From contig CM073560.1 in the NCBI GenBank assembly GCA_037074615.1, positions 8,129,501 to 8,193,500 on the forward strand: DNA of 64,000 nucleotides, given 5' to 3'. Below, in pieces: positions 42,148-54,207 of the stretch. Both the position numbers and the translations under genes were made by a program. The DNA comes from Leucaena leucocephala. Lineage: Eukaryota > Streptophyta > Magnoliopsida > Fabales > Fabaceae. Each line of letters begins with the position of its first letter. Within the stretch, counting starts at the first letter, position 1. The notes beneath the pieces were generated by a model. It ran no database searches. It had not been told where the DNA came from and worked only from the letters and a program-made list of their open reading frames with translations.

Positions 42148-45100
42148 TTTTTATCCTCTTAAAATAAATTTCGTCCTCGAAATTTAATTCGTACCTTAGT
42201 CAAAACAACCTTGGATATAACTTCTCTTTTTATCCTCTTTTGCTTTATGACTAAGGCTCGGGGTATCTATCTCTTATCTTCTATCTTGGTATCTAACGGA
42301 TTACTCTCAACATCTGCGGAGTTTTATATCTTTCTTGTGCTGTTATGCTCTTTTTTCCTTATAATCTTACTCTTAAGTCTTTCTAACCTCTTCCTAATAT
42401 AAAACTGTAACTTGAATCTTTTCTATCAGATCTACTTTAGTTAGATCTGACATAAGGGTTCTAGTCCTTTACCTTTTCTAACTCTTTCTAACTTTTCTAA
42501 AAAATTTTGTCTATCTCCCTTTTTCTCTCTATCTGTCTCTTTCCTCTCCATAGTTCCTCTTCTTGAAATTGATATAAGGAAATACTCGTCATCTAACTAT
42601 CTATTTCTTTCTTTACAGTTTATCTATATGGAACTGATACAAGGGAATAGTAATATCCCTTAATTTCTCTACTGAGCACTTATGCTATTCTTTATTTTTA
42701 TTAGGCTAGCTAGCAATATTCTTTATTGTTGTTCTAGAACATCTTTCTAACTTTGTGACTCAACACTGTATTTCCCAGTGGGTCACCTATCTCTAGGCTG
42801 CTTTGGCATGCACACGCTTAACTGAAGTGTGCTACTAGTTTAGGGCTAGGTTACACTTCATATGGCTTTGAGCTCTAGCATATTTTTTTTCATATAACTG
42901 TGTTCTAACTTTACTCTGCCTTAGACCTTCTTCTCTGGGTCTCTTTGGCTTTTTGAACTCTTCATTCCCATCTAGAGGATATATCTGCTCATACTTGTCT
43001 ATTCTTAAGACATATGGGGTTCTCTCTTCTATTTCTTAGGCATACTTCTACAATCTTTTGAATTCCAGACTCAGATTTGAACTTTAGACTCTGTCTTTGT
43101 TTAAAAGAAACTAAGTTCAATCTAGAGGCTAACTGGTAACACCATGGATACTCTCTCTGTATGAGTTAGTCAACACCTTATCCTTGGTGATTGTCTTATC
43201 AGAAAGATATCAAGTTGTCATATTCCTCTTCTTTATGATTCATATTATCCTGTCTTTAGGCTAGGTTATTTCATGACTCAGAATCTCCCGTTGTCGTCCT
43301 AAACCTTTTTAAGAACTTTCAGATTCTGTGATATCACTCCCTTTGAATTATGTTAGGATCAACTATAACTCTTTTGAAAGACTTCAAATAATAAACTAGA
43401 TTATATGGTTAATTACTCCCTTCTGTTGATAACTCACCAGATAATTCTCCAGCACTATGTTCCATAGCCCATCTTACTTATCAAGACTTTACGTAAGCTC
43501 TCTGTTACTCAGGAGTGCTTCTCAACTTTCTTTCTTTCTTGTGGCTTGCCATAGGCTGTTGCTATGTAGCCATCTATAAATCGCCATATGCAATTTGTTG
43601 TCTATAAATGCCATAGGGCATTTGCTTTCTGTTACTAAGGTACCGTATAATAACTTTTTAATTTCATCTCATCTGAATCTGTGTTATACTTGCGTGCAAT
43701 CTATATCAGCTCTAACTCTTATATGAAGAGTGATCTCAACTCATCTGAATCTAGCTTTATGAGAGCCATCTGTTTTAGATCCAACTCTTACATGAAGAGC
43801 GATAAGAAAGCAATCACTTTACTATTGCCTACTATTCTTTCTGTATACCATTTCTTCTAATAAAGTTATAACACTACCATTCTCTTGGTACTTGCTATAA
43901 CCCTACCATAAGAATGGCCCTGAGTATTGTATTCATAACCTTGTAGAAATATTTAGGTAACCCCAATCATACTGTAAATGATTGTCCTACTTACTGAGAC
44001 TGTCTGTTATTCTTGATACTTTATATTGCTTACCTATTTTAGGTTTCTCATCTACCTGACTCTCATCATTATCTTATCTCAAACACCTATCTCTATTCCT
44101 AGCTTTAATCTAAATCTAATTCTGGTCCTAATTTCCAGTCTACTCTTACTCTTATTCCTTGAGGATTAACTAACAATAACTACTTTATCTATTTCTCTAA
44201 TCATGTGGAGCAAACATACTAGGTTTGGAGTAGCTCTATTATGTGCATATTGGACATTGACGTTTAAACATGCATAAGGTGTTATCACCTTAAACAAGTA
44301 ATGACTGGCTCTTGAATCCCCTACTGTAACTACTTAGCAATTATTATTCTATATTATCTTTTGAATCATCTCAGGCGACTTCTTTGCCTCTTTTCTAATC
44401 AAAGAAAACTGTCTTCTATATCTAGAATCTCTCATCTATCGTATTCTATAAACATTCCCTGGAAAAATGTCCCAGCTTACCACTTCTATAGAAATTTCCT
44501 TGACCTGCCAATCAAGGCCTATCTCTGTGGTCTCTACCACAGTTCTCATATCTGTTAGGCTCTAATTGCATGTTTACATCTCCTAACTTACTAGTCTTGT
44601 ACTCTAAATCTTCTGCCCATATTCTAATTTTTCCTACTTCTAATTAGCTCTTCTAACAACTGAAGGCCCTCTGGAATATCCTTATTAGAAATATCAAAAG
44701 GATTCATCTCTTAGAGTTGCCTTTATCTTTTCTAGGCATCACAAGTTTCTCTATATAATCTTTCTTGCCTCTACTGCTTTATTGAACCTCTGTAACTGCC
44801 TGGGAAAAATTCTTTCCTATAGCACAGAATTCAATCTATGAGCTAACTTCTCAGTCATTCAACTCTCACTGTGCACATGGATGAACTCAGCTACGTATCC
44901 ATCAAAGGGTTCCTCTTACCCTACTTTAACACTTTAACTTAGCCTTACGCTCATCTCTATTTGACTATGGAGAATGCTTTTCATAAAATTGCTCAAGAAA
45001 AACTTCCCAGGTGAGCGGATCATTTTTGTCATGGAGTAACTTCTATACTTTTCTATGGTTGGATACTATCTAGTTCCTCAGCAGATCCTAACCTTCTGCT

Positions 45101-45272
45101 AGTCCTAGTATGTTCCTACCTAGACTGTAACTCCTTGATGACTTCTCTCTTTAATTATTGTAAATCTACAATAAATGCTTCTATGGTTGTCGTGATAATA
45201 ACATCTCTTTTTTGTTCCTGGCTAACTTGAGTTACCAGAATCCCATCTATTATCTGTCACTGTTACTCCTAC
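42148..45272 (-). other. Element D internal region with decayed gag
   Basis: An AT-rich noncoding region on the minus strand, related to the LARD internal regions. Hairpins of the ACTCTT/AAGAGT type survive near 43710-43805 although the loops differ. A gag remnant lies at its right side (44650-45180). Element E interrupts it at 45273. No GTCGCGAC array is visible. Confidence 0.65.
44650..45180 (-). pseudogene. gag: Decayed chromovirus gag of element D
   Basis: On the minus strand 'PLTWEVFLEQFYEK' is readable around 44980-45020, followed by DERKA. Further on, base-level similarity to the plus-strand gag at 49600-49700 is clear (ACTGAGAAGTTA...AGGTTcAAT). Stops and frameshifts are frequent. 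It would have encoded the capsid protein. It shows that the old form of this family carried gag in the same place as the element at 46214-59433. Confidence 0.7.
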
Positions 45273-46213
45273 TGAAACATCCTTACTTTCCTAGCTCCAT
45301 CTTCTCCAAACCAGCACCCTGGCATGCAGCTTGACCTTTAATCTGAGGTTCCACCTTCTCATAGGTTAGAGCCTATACATATAATAATATTTCATTATTA
45401 TCTTATCCAGCATAACTCCACTTAACTCAAGCTTATCTTGAGATAATACCCCTATCCTGTTCATCCCCTAACTTCTTTTCTATCCACGGCTAACCTTATA
45501 GAGAGAGATATTTCTCTATTCTGGCTACTGAATTCATAAGAGTAATACTCTAATTTATTAAAGCAGGGACTAGAATAAATTACCTTATTCCCAAGCTCTT
45601 CAGGCTGCTCCTAGCTCAGCCAGAACTCCTTCTTCCTCTTTCTTTCCTTCTCTTCTTTTCTCTCTTTCTCTCTTTCTCTTTCTCTCTCTTCTTTCTACTC
45701 CTTCTCTTGTTCTTGGCGTGGAATGGAATGGCAAGGGGGTAGGGGTATTTATAGTGGAGGCAAAGTGGAATGGATGGCTCAGATTAAATCTCAATGAATG
45801 GCTCAGAACGCTTACTTTCTCAAGAAGCTTTGCTTACCTCATCATGGGCATCATCAACCCCAATGACTCATCACTTATGGCATCATGCTAGGGATACCTC
45901 ACATGCTTAGGTGGCACCTAGGTGGGGCCCTTGGGACACCTCGTATGCTGACTCAGCGCTTCTAGAGAATTCTAGAGTCTTTTCCTGGAATAAGCAGCTG
46001 AGATCGTGCCACGTGTCCTTTACCTTTTTCTACTTGTTCTCTTTCCAATAACTCAATGCCATGTGGCATCTTGTGGGTCCCATGAGGACACCTTTCATGC
46101 CACCTCATGGTTCTGGATAACCTTTACTTTATCTGACCCTTTCCCAGTTCTCTCTCCAACCAGGTAACTATACTTTATTAAAATATCATTTCAATCTTCC
46201 TTGGACCTTCATA
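45273..46213 (-). repeat. Element E: 3' LTR, left part
   Basis: Begins (plus strand) TGAAACATCC at 45273 and matches 62014-62656, E's 5' LTR. It is interrupted at 46213 by a 13.2-kb plus-strand element and resumes at 59434. Confidence 0.85.
45746..45753 (-). promoter_or_regulatory. TATA box of element E 3' LTR
   Basis: Minus-strand TATAAATA before a C run. Confidence 0.7.
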
Positions 46214-47837
46214 TGTAACACCCTAATTTTCAGGCCAGAGACTTAGTACGTACCCTGAAATAGATATATCCCTTTAAGCAGAAGTTCCAAAAACATACAG
46301 AGGGTTTTTAGGGACTAAACTGCAAATAAGTGAAAGTCCAGGGACTTATATGTAAATAGTGGAAGTCCCTAGGGATATGATGGCCATTTATGAAAAGAAA
46401 GGGATTAAATTGCAAAAGAAAGGAAATGGAAGGACTTAAGTGCAATTATGGAAAGTTTAAAGCCAAAAAGGAAAAGTAGACAAAAAGGTGGGGTCCTTAA
46501 GTGTAATTTTAGCCAAATAAAATGGGACTTAAATGAAAAGAAGAAAAGTTCCTTGGGGCTAAAGTATAATTAAAGAAAGTCAGGCCGGAAGTGGTTTGGA
46601 CTGTCCGAAAGCATTTCAGTCCCAGATTTCACCAGTAGATAGAGCAAGTGATGCTCGATAATCTGGCTTAATACAGGAATTTTTCAAGACTCCAGATAGC
46701 CAGAATTGATCTGATAGTCTAAAAGTTATAAAAATTCCTACCGGATATCCTAGATTTCAGATATAAGTGAGAAAATACAGGATGATGCGTCCTGATGGGA
46801 CGGATGTCAGGAAACTGACAGAATACCGATAGGAGGCCTGTAGAAAAAGTTATTCACAAATCAGAAAATCCAGACGGGAGTGTGAGGCCTCTGGGTATCC
46901 GATAGGGAGATTTATCGGTATTTGAAAAGGGACTGAATGAGTTCGGATACCTCAGTCAGATGAATGATATGACTCACAGGGATGCCTGAACACCATAGGC
47001 CAGTGTATCGGACAGAAGGAGCCGGTGTCCGGATATGTGTATAAACGGTGAATAATAGATAAAATATTCAATAATCATTGACAAGGGAGGATTCCTCGTA
47101 ATACGTGCCATGAAGGTAATGGACCCTGAGAGGCCCAATAAGGGCGCCAACAAAGGCCCAGTAATACCCTTGGACTGATAGGTGGGCCAGTGTCCAGCAG
47201 AACCCCGGAAAAGTGCGAAATTATGAAAATACCCCTGTGTTGTACTAAAGGGTAACAGATGGATGAAGGACATTTTGGTCATTCTGGACAGGCCCAAAAG
47301 CCAAAGCACATACAGATAAAGTTACTTAGAGTCAATATATACCCTGACAGAGTACAGAAGGGTATGAAATGACCATTTCACCCTTAGGGTTAAAATAGTG
47401 CAAGAAATGGCATTCAAGGGTATTTTGGTAATTTGCCAAGGGATGTTTCTTGGGAATCGAGCCATCAGAGTACTTGAGCTTGATTAGGATCCAAGATAAC
47501 ATTCCCAAAGCCCAAAAACGTAGGCCCAATAATGTGTGGGGAAAAGTGGCATTAAAATACTATTTTAATGCTGTTTCAATAAAATAAAGTTACTCGGTCG
47601 ACACGATAACCGAGGAGGTGATCAGATAAAGTCCTGAACTTATCTGGATAGCATTGGAAGGCGTGAAAGGTCCCTTCCAGATGCCACATGGTGTCATCTT
47701 AGAGGGAGAAGAAAAGTTAAGGACATGTGGCACAATCTTAGCCGGTGAGTCCAGTTTGTGTGGAATCAGACCTGACCGGTACTGGATTTGATTGGAACTG
47801 CTGAGTCAGCTGATGAGGTGTCCAGGGATTGTGACAT
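46214..47837 (+). repeat. 5' LTR of the TR-GAG-like element, 5' part
   Basis: Matches 53389-54207 plus 57140 onward in the 3' LTR, up to 'ggattgtgacat'. The rest, including TATA box, 3' part and PBS, is missing and replaced by an inverted LTR piece, so this copy cannot drive the element. Confidence 0.85.
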
Positions 47838-48829
47838 TCTTGTAATACTGGATCCAGTAGGAATTTTTATAACTTTTGGACGATCAGTCTATTTCTGGCT
47901 ATCTGGAGTCATCAAAAATTCCTGTATCAAGCCAGATTACCTAGCGTCACTTGCTCCCTCTACCGGTGAAATCTGGGACTGAAATGATTTCGGGCAGTCC
48001 AAACCACTTTCGGCCTGACTTTCTTTAATTACAATTTAGCCCCAGGGAACTTTTCTTCTTTTCATTTAAGTCCCTTTCTATTTGGCTAAAATTATCCTTC
48101 CTTTCCTTTGCTTTACTTTACTAGGTCTAGGGGCATTATTGTCTTTTCATATCTTACCAGAGTATTCTCTGGCCCTGGTCAACTATCCACATACCCCTTC
48201 TTGACTGTCTAACCCTAGCCAAATGACCAAAATACCCTTTACTCATTCTTCAGTTATTCTATAACATAAGGGCATTTTCGTCATTTTGCACATTTTTCCC
48301 GGACACCGGCCCCTCTTACCACTGAACTGATATTATGGGCCTGGGCCTTCCCTAGTGTCACTACGGGCCTTAGACAACATTGTATGGCCTCTGGCCATAG
48401 TCCGATCATCTCTATTCGGACTGCTCTTCCTTTACCGATTATAACTGTAATTTCCCATCTTCGAGAATTTTTACAGAAAAATCGGGACCTCAAATCAAAA
48501 TTCTGTGTTGCGTCATTCAATCCGGAATCCTTTTCTCTATCTCCTGGTATTTTCAGATATTTTATCCGGACCGGCTATTTTTGCCTGAAAGTACACTCCC
48601 GCGCACACTTTTCAAAAATGACCATTCTACCCTTGGTCACATTTCTAATTCTTTCATACACATAGAGACCTCATATGCACATTTCACAGTTCAGTGAAAT
48701 GATCAGCATAATTTTCTCTATTTTAAAATATGGTACTCATCGGCTACCAGCCCGATCTTTCCCATAATTATGATTATGCCCTTGAATTCTCTTTCTGGCA
48801 TCTCTAGGCCTAAAAATTAGGGTGTTACA
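47838..48829 (-). repeat. Inverted LTR piece inside the 5' LTR
   Basis: Ends in GGGTGTTACA at 48829, the LTR start read on the minus strand, and matches the first ~1 kb of the LTR at 29385 in reverse. At its left it jumps to 'attcttgtaat', a site just upstream of the TATA box in related LTRs. It gives a head-to-head pair with 46214-47837. Confidence 0.75.
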
Positions 48830-48875
48830 ATATATATATGACTGTATTTCCTAATTCTAGAAAAAGAAGTGGAAG

Positions 48876-50095
48876 TCATGGTTAATACAAGAAGAACGGT
48901 TAGACCCGGGGTGGTAGAGCCTCGGGAAGAGGGTACTAATAGTCAGATAGACCCTGTGCAAATTATTCTAGATAGGCTAGGACAGCAACAACATGCAATA
49001 GATGAGATGCGGGCAACCCAGGCTCGCCAAGATCAAGAATGAGATTCTGTTATCGCTACGGTGGTTGCTGCTGCAGTTGCTAGCTTACAACAGTCTGAGA
49101 AGGAGGTAGTACCAGAGAATAATGTAGAACCTGAACCTCAGCCAAATCATGGGCAGACTGGAATGAATAGACATCAGGGGTGACAATAACCAGGAAAGTC
49201 TGCAAACATGGATGGAATGATTTCATAAGTTTAATCCACCCATATTTGAAGGGACTTTTGACACTCAAATAGCTGAGGATTGGGTAAGTCAGTTAAAGAA
49301 AATCTTTAAGATTTTAGAATGTCCCACTGAAAGAAAGGCCCAGCTGGTAGTTTACAAGCTAGAAAAAGATGCGGATAGATGGTGGAGGAATACAGAAGTG
49401 ATTCTGCACTCAAGAAATATTCCACTTACATGGGAAATATTTCTTGAGCAGTTCAACGAGAAATATTTTCCACAGTCGGTATGAGATGAACGTGAAGCAG
49501 AATTTTTAATATTAAAGCAGGGTGAGCAAGAACCCTTTGATGATTATCTTGTTAGGTTCATTCGTCTTTCACGATACTCCACTTACCTAAACTGTATGAA
49601 TGATGAGAGGTGGACCACTGAGAAGTTAACTCGTGGATTGAATCCTATACTAAAGGAGAAGGTTTTTCCATGACAGATACGAAGGTTTAATGAAGCAGTA
49701 GAGGTATGCAGGATCACAGAAAGGAATATGCAATACCCAGAAAAGAGTAAGCCTGCTACATCAAGAGTGATACCACCAGGTTCCTTGAGAGAGAACAGCA
49801 AGAAGAGAAATGGGCCAGCATATGGGTCAGAAGTTAATAAGAGACAGGGAAGTAGTCTAGGTAGTGGGTTAAGAAAAGTCAGTAGGCCACCAAGGCCTAA
49901 TATATGTGGAAACTGTGGTCGAGACCATGGTACGAGGCCTTGTCCAGTAGGTCAAGGGTTATGCTATAGGTGTGGAAAGCCTAAACATTATGCCAGGGAG
50001 TGTCCACAGAACACGACAGGCGGAAGATACCCGACTCAGGGAAGAGTATATGCCCTGACTAGCAACGAGATAAGAAAGTCTCCTGTGCCAAATTA
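48876..50095 (+). pseudogene. gag: Chromovirus-type gag with CCHC knuckles (four in-frame stops)
   Basis: About 400 codons from MVNTRRTVRPG to a stop near 50095. Residues about 110-270 match the Retrotrans_gag domain: FEGTFDTQIAEDWVSQL, DADRWWRN, PLTWEIFLEQFNEKYFP, EFLILKQGEQEPFDDY and RFIRLSRYS. After a basic linker come two Cys/His groups, CGNCGRDHGTRPC and the canonical CYRCGKPKHYARECP. In-frame stops lie in the N-terminal third, after the QSV of the capsid, and before the linker; only the last 122 codons (49728-50096) are open. It would form the particle that packages element RNA. Protease and RT do not follow, although a chromovirus would have them next. Confidence 0.85.
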
Positions 50096-50340
50096 AGGTA
50101 CAAGTTTATTTGTGTTCTGTTTCCACTGGCTAATGAATAGATAAATCCTGTGTGTGATTGGATTGTATTATCCAGTGTGCACACTATTGAGCTACCCTAT
50201 ACCTAGTATGTTGCCTATGTATGCGGATAAATATAATTACAGGTTTTAAAAGTAGGAAGTAGAGGAAACATATACAAGATAGATAGGGTTAGTCAAACCC
50301 TTGAGCGTTAAAACTTATATTATGGCTGAAAGGAGTCCAG

Positions 50341-50468
50341 GTCGCGATGTTATGAGAAATAGGTCTAAAGGACATAGAAATGCCAGGTCGTGATGAGTAG
50401 CGTATGATAGTCGCGACTAGAAGTCGCAGAGCATGTGAGTTGTGACTATGCAGTTCTCAGGTCGCAAC
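50341..50468 (+). repeat. GTCGCGAC array 11 (internal region)
   Basis: Copies at 50341, 50387, 50410, 50439 and 50461; intervals 46, 23, 29, 22. Several are degraded at CpG (GTCGTGAT, GTTGTGAC, GTCGCAAC). Confidence 0.75.
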
Positions 50469-52009
50469 AAAGATAGCAGAGGCCATATGATAATAAAGGT
50501 ACCAACCTTGCTGAAGTCCATCAATTAGAGGATTGGAATAGCATATGGTAAGCCAGACAGTACAAAGGTACTGAGGTACGAAAGATGAGTTTAAGACAAT
50601 GTGTAAAAGTAGATCCTCTATGTGATAACTAAGAGTAGATCTATGTTACAGGGGTTTTATTCAGCTAATCTGATTAAAAGACCTAAAATTTAGAATGAGA
50701 TTTGCCCAGGAATGATCCTAGTACATGGCCTAGTGGTAAAGACGTGATGGTTAAAAGATAAAGAGCTCAATGTTCCCTAAACAGAGGGATTCCATCACGG
50801 ATAAGTAATAGACCTAGGGTACTTTTCCCTAGAGATCAGTAGTAATAGTGAGAGATGATGAATGAGATCCATGAGGATTAAGGATCAAGAGAAAGGTCAA
50901 TAAGGATCCATTGTCCGGTCAAGACTAGACTGGGACTGATGGATAGATAGAAGAAGTTAAGAGATAGTAAAGAGGTAGCTACAGTTAAGGGATAAAGTGA
51001 CTCCCCTATATCCTGTATGAGATAGAGTAATGAAGGGTTGAGTTTATACCCTGGTAAGAGGGTAGTGTGGCAGCCAAAGTGAAATAGACAGATATTTCAG
51101 GATGAATGATCAGGATATGATAGGCAATATGATAAAAGAAATATGTTTTGAGGCTTACTTAGATTATTACAATGTCTGATGCATGGTTGAGCAAAATATG
51201 ATGATGATATGGCTTATGTTGCCATAAGATGTGATAGTTGCATCTCCTTGCAGTTGTCAAATGATGACATGCATGTTAGAGTATGCTATTATGAATGGAT
51301 ACTCCCCTTTTACAGTGCATGCAGGGTAGAGTATATATGAGTACATATATGAGATGAGAAAATTATGAGAAAGTATGTTGCTCCCATACCATATGATATT
51401 AGGATGATATGAATGTATTGAGGATGATAGATAGTCTCAGTTTATGGGACGATAAGTTATGATATGATATTCAGATATGAATTATGATTGAAGTTACTCA
51501 GGTATTTCTAAAGCCTTGTGAATACAGTACTCAGGGCTATTTCTATTGAGCAGAATGGTATACAGATAACGGTAAAGGGATTGTTTTTAGATCACTCTTC
51601 AGATAAGAGTTGGATCTGAAACAGGTGGCTCTCAGATAGAGCTAGATTCAGATGAGTACAGATCACTCTTCAGATAAGAGTTAGATCTGGTACAGATTGC
51701 TCATAGTTAGAGCATAGTTTGAATGGCTCGCAGTTAGAGCACATATTAAAATAAAAAGTTATGATGAGGCCATAGCAGCAAAATGCAATGGCAGGTGGTT
51801 AGACCATAGCCAATGGTAAACCACAGTAAAGTAAGAAAGATGAGAAGGAACTCCTGAGTAGTCTGGGTAAATAATATGAGGCTATAAAATTTTTTAAAAA
51901 ATATTTATGGAGTTATCAACAGGTGGAAGCATTTAACCTTATAACCTAGTCTGTTGGTTTAAGATCTTCGGGAGATATACAGTACAACAGAATCACAGTT
52001 AGATTCTGG

Positions 52010-52135
52010 AGGGTCGCAGTTAGATCCTAGCATGGCTCCAGGGTCACAGTTAGATCCTAACAGCTTCAGAGTCGCAGTTAGATTCTGAAGAGGCTAACGG
52101 TTGATCGCAGTTAGATCCCGAGGTCGGAGTTAGAC
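52010..52135 (+). other. Stem-loop array with constant loop (third copy)
   Basis: The same unit order as at 3027-3174 and 27970-28118. The last stem's loop has changed (GGTC-GGAGTTA-GACC) while the stem is kept. Confidence 0.6.
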
Positions 52136-52468
52136 CTAGCCTAAGGAAAGTCATGAGCCATGAAGATATGAGTACAATGTAGTATCTCTTTGGGAAGATG
52201 AATGCCAAAGACGAAGTTAAGGTAAGGAAGCTTCACTAGTTGATACACTCATCCAGAAAAAATATTTTATAATGGTTTTTCTCAGATAGCCTCTATTATA
52301 TACAGACTGAACTTAGTTTTCCTTAACAAAGACGGAGTCCAAGTCCAAATCTGAGTACTGATATTCAAAGTTTTGTAGAAGTATGCCTGAGAAGCAGAAA
52401 AGAGAATTCCCTGTGAATAGAGAATACAAAAACATTGGCTAAGAGCACTCTGGGAGGTAGCTCAAGTT

Positions 52469-52700
52469 GTGAAGCCAATAGCAAGAGAAAGAGGCGATAG
52501 TTCAGACAGGGAACTGATCAAAGTAATGATCAGGTTGGAGAGCAGAGATGTCAATGTGGTGGAAAGAGCCATGGCACATGGGAGTGTCAAGCAGGGCAAA
52601 GCAGTTGTGGTGAGAAAGGCCACTTTGCAAGAGGTTGCTCTAAGAATGCTGACATCCCTAGGAAAGGTATTTGCTCTTACCCCAGACGGAGTCTCCAATA
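52469..52700 (+). pseudogene. Decayed gag nucleocapsid segment (second gag fossil in this element)
   Basis: Homologous to 28435-28640: Cys/His groups at about 52530-52660 with the same residue losses. It lies 2.4 kb downstream of the gag at 48876-50095, which has its own knuckles, so this element carries two independent gag remains. Confidence 0.55.
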
Positions 52701-54207
52701 TTCCCTGAGGTCGACCCTAAGAATGGTTAAGAAGAACCATAGCGGTAAGGGCGACTGAGCTATAAGGAACTATAGGCCTAGATAATGATGTGGATAATGA
52801 AGAGTTCTTTTCTAAGGAAGTGGTAATAAAAGGCCAGAGAGACCTAGAGAAGAGGGTCTAAGGCAAAGCAAAGATAGAACGTAGTTCTATGAAAGAGAAT
52901 ATTAGGGCCTAGAGCTATAAGAATGGTAACCTAGCCCTAACCCAGTAGCACAAAAGGTGCTAAGGCAAGAATAGCCTAACGATAGATAAGCCCTGAGAAG
53001 GGATAAGAAAAAGTGAAAATGCCACAAAAGTTTGGCATAGATGCATGAAGTTATGAGAACAGTTAAGAAAAGTCAGAGAAATTATCTGGGTTATGATCTC
53101 GTATTAGGAGAAAGAAAGTTAGAAGAACAATATCTCTCCTGAGAGATTAGCAAAGTGTAAGAGGGGTGATGTAGACCCCAGAATACATCAAAATTCTGAG
53201 GGATAAGATATGAAAGAAATGGAAACTACTCACAAGTTCAATGGGTTATCCATAAGTATAAGAAGATGAATGCCCCAAGCCTTAGTCATAAACCAGGAAA
53301 GGATATACAGAGGAGATATATCCAGGATAGTTGATTAAGGTACTAAGTAAATTTCGAGGACAAAATTTATTTTTAAAGGGGGTAGAAATGTAACACCCCA
53401 ATTTTCAGGCCAGAGACTTAGTACGTAGACTGAAATAGATATATCCTTTTAAGCAGAAGTTCCAAAAACATACAGAGGGTTTTTAGGGACTAAACTGCAA
53501 ATAAGTGAAAGTCCAGGGACTTATATGTAAATAGTGGAAGTCCCTAGGGATATGATGGCCATTTATGCAAAGAAAGGGATTAAATTGCAAAAGAAAGGAA
53601 ATGGAAGGACTTAAGTGCAATTATGGAAAGTTTAAAGCCAAAAAGGAAAAGTAGACAAAAAGGTGGGGTCCTTAAGTGTAATTTTAGCCAAATAAAACGG
53701 GACTTAAATGAAAAGAAGAAAAGTTCCTTGGGGCTAAAGTATAATTAAAGAAAGTCAGGCCGGAAGTAGTTTGGACTGTCCGAAAGCATTTCAGTCCCAG
53801 ATTTCACCAGTAGATAGAGCAAGTGATGCTCGGTAATCTGGCTTAATACAGGAATTTTTCAAGACTCCAGATAGCCAGAATTGATCCGATAGTCTAAAAG
53901 TTATAAAAATTCCTACCGGATATCCTAGATTTCAGATATAAGTGAGAAAATACAGGATGATGCGTCCTGATGGGACGGATGTCAGGAAACTGACAGAATA
54001 CCGATAGGAGGCCTGTAGAAAAAGTTATTCACAAATCAGAAAATCCAGACGGGAGTGTGAAGCCTCTGGGTATCCGATAGGGAGATTTATCGATATTTGA
54101 AAAGGGACTGAATGAGTTCGGATACCTCAGTCAGATGACTGATATGACTCACAGGGATGCCTGAACACCACAGGCCAGTGTATCGGACAGAAGGAGCCGG
54201 TGTCCGG

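Larger units (their letters stand above)
50096..53388 (+). other. LARD-type internal region after gag
   Basis: About 240 bp without recognisable content, then a region parallel to LARD1 and 26405-29384: GTCGCGAC array 11, hairpin arrays (51590-51745, 52010-52135), a decayed knuckle (about 52530-52660) and a polypurine tract ending at 53388. No coding frame is supported. Confidence 0.8.
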
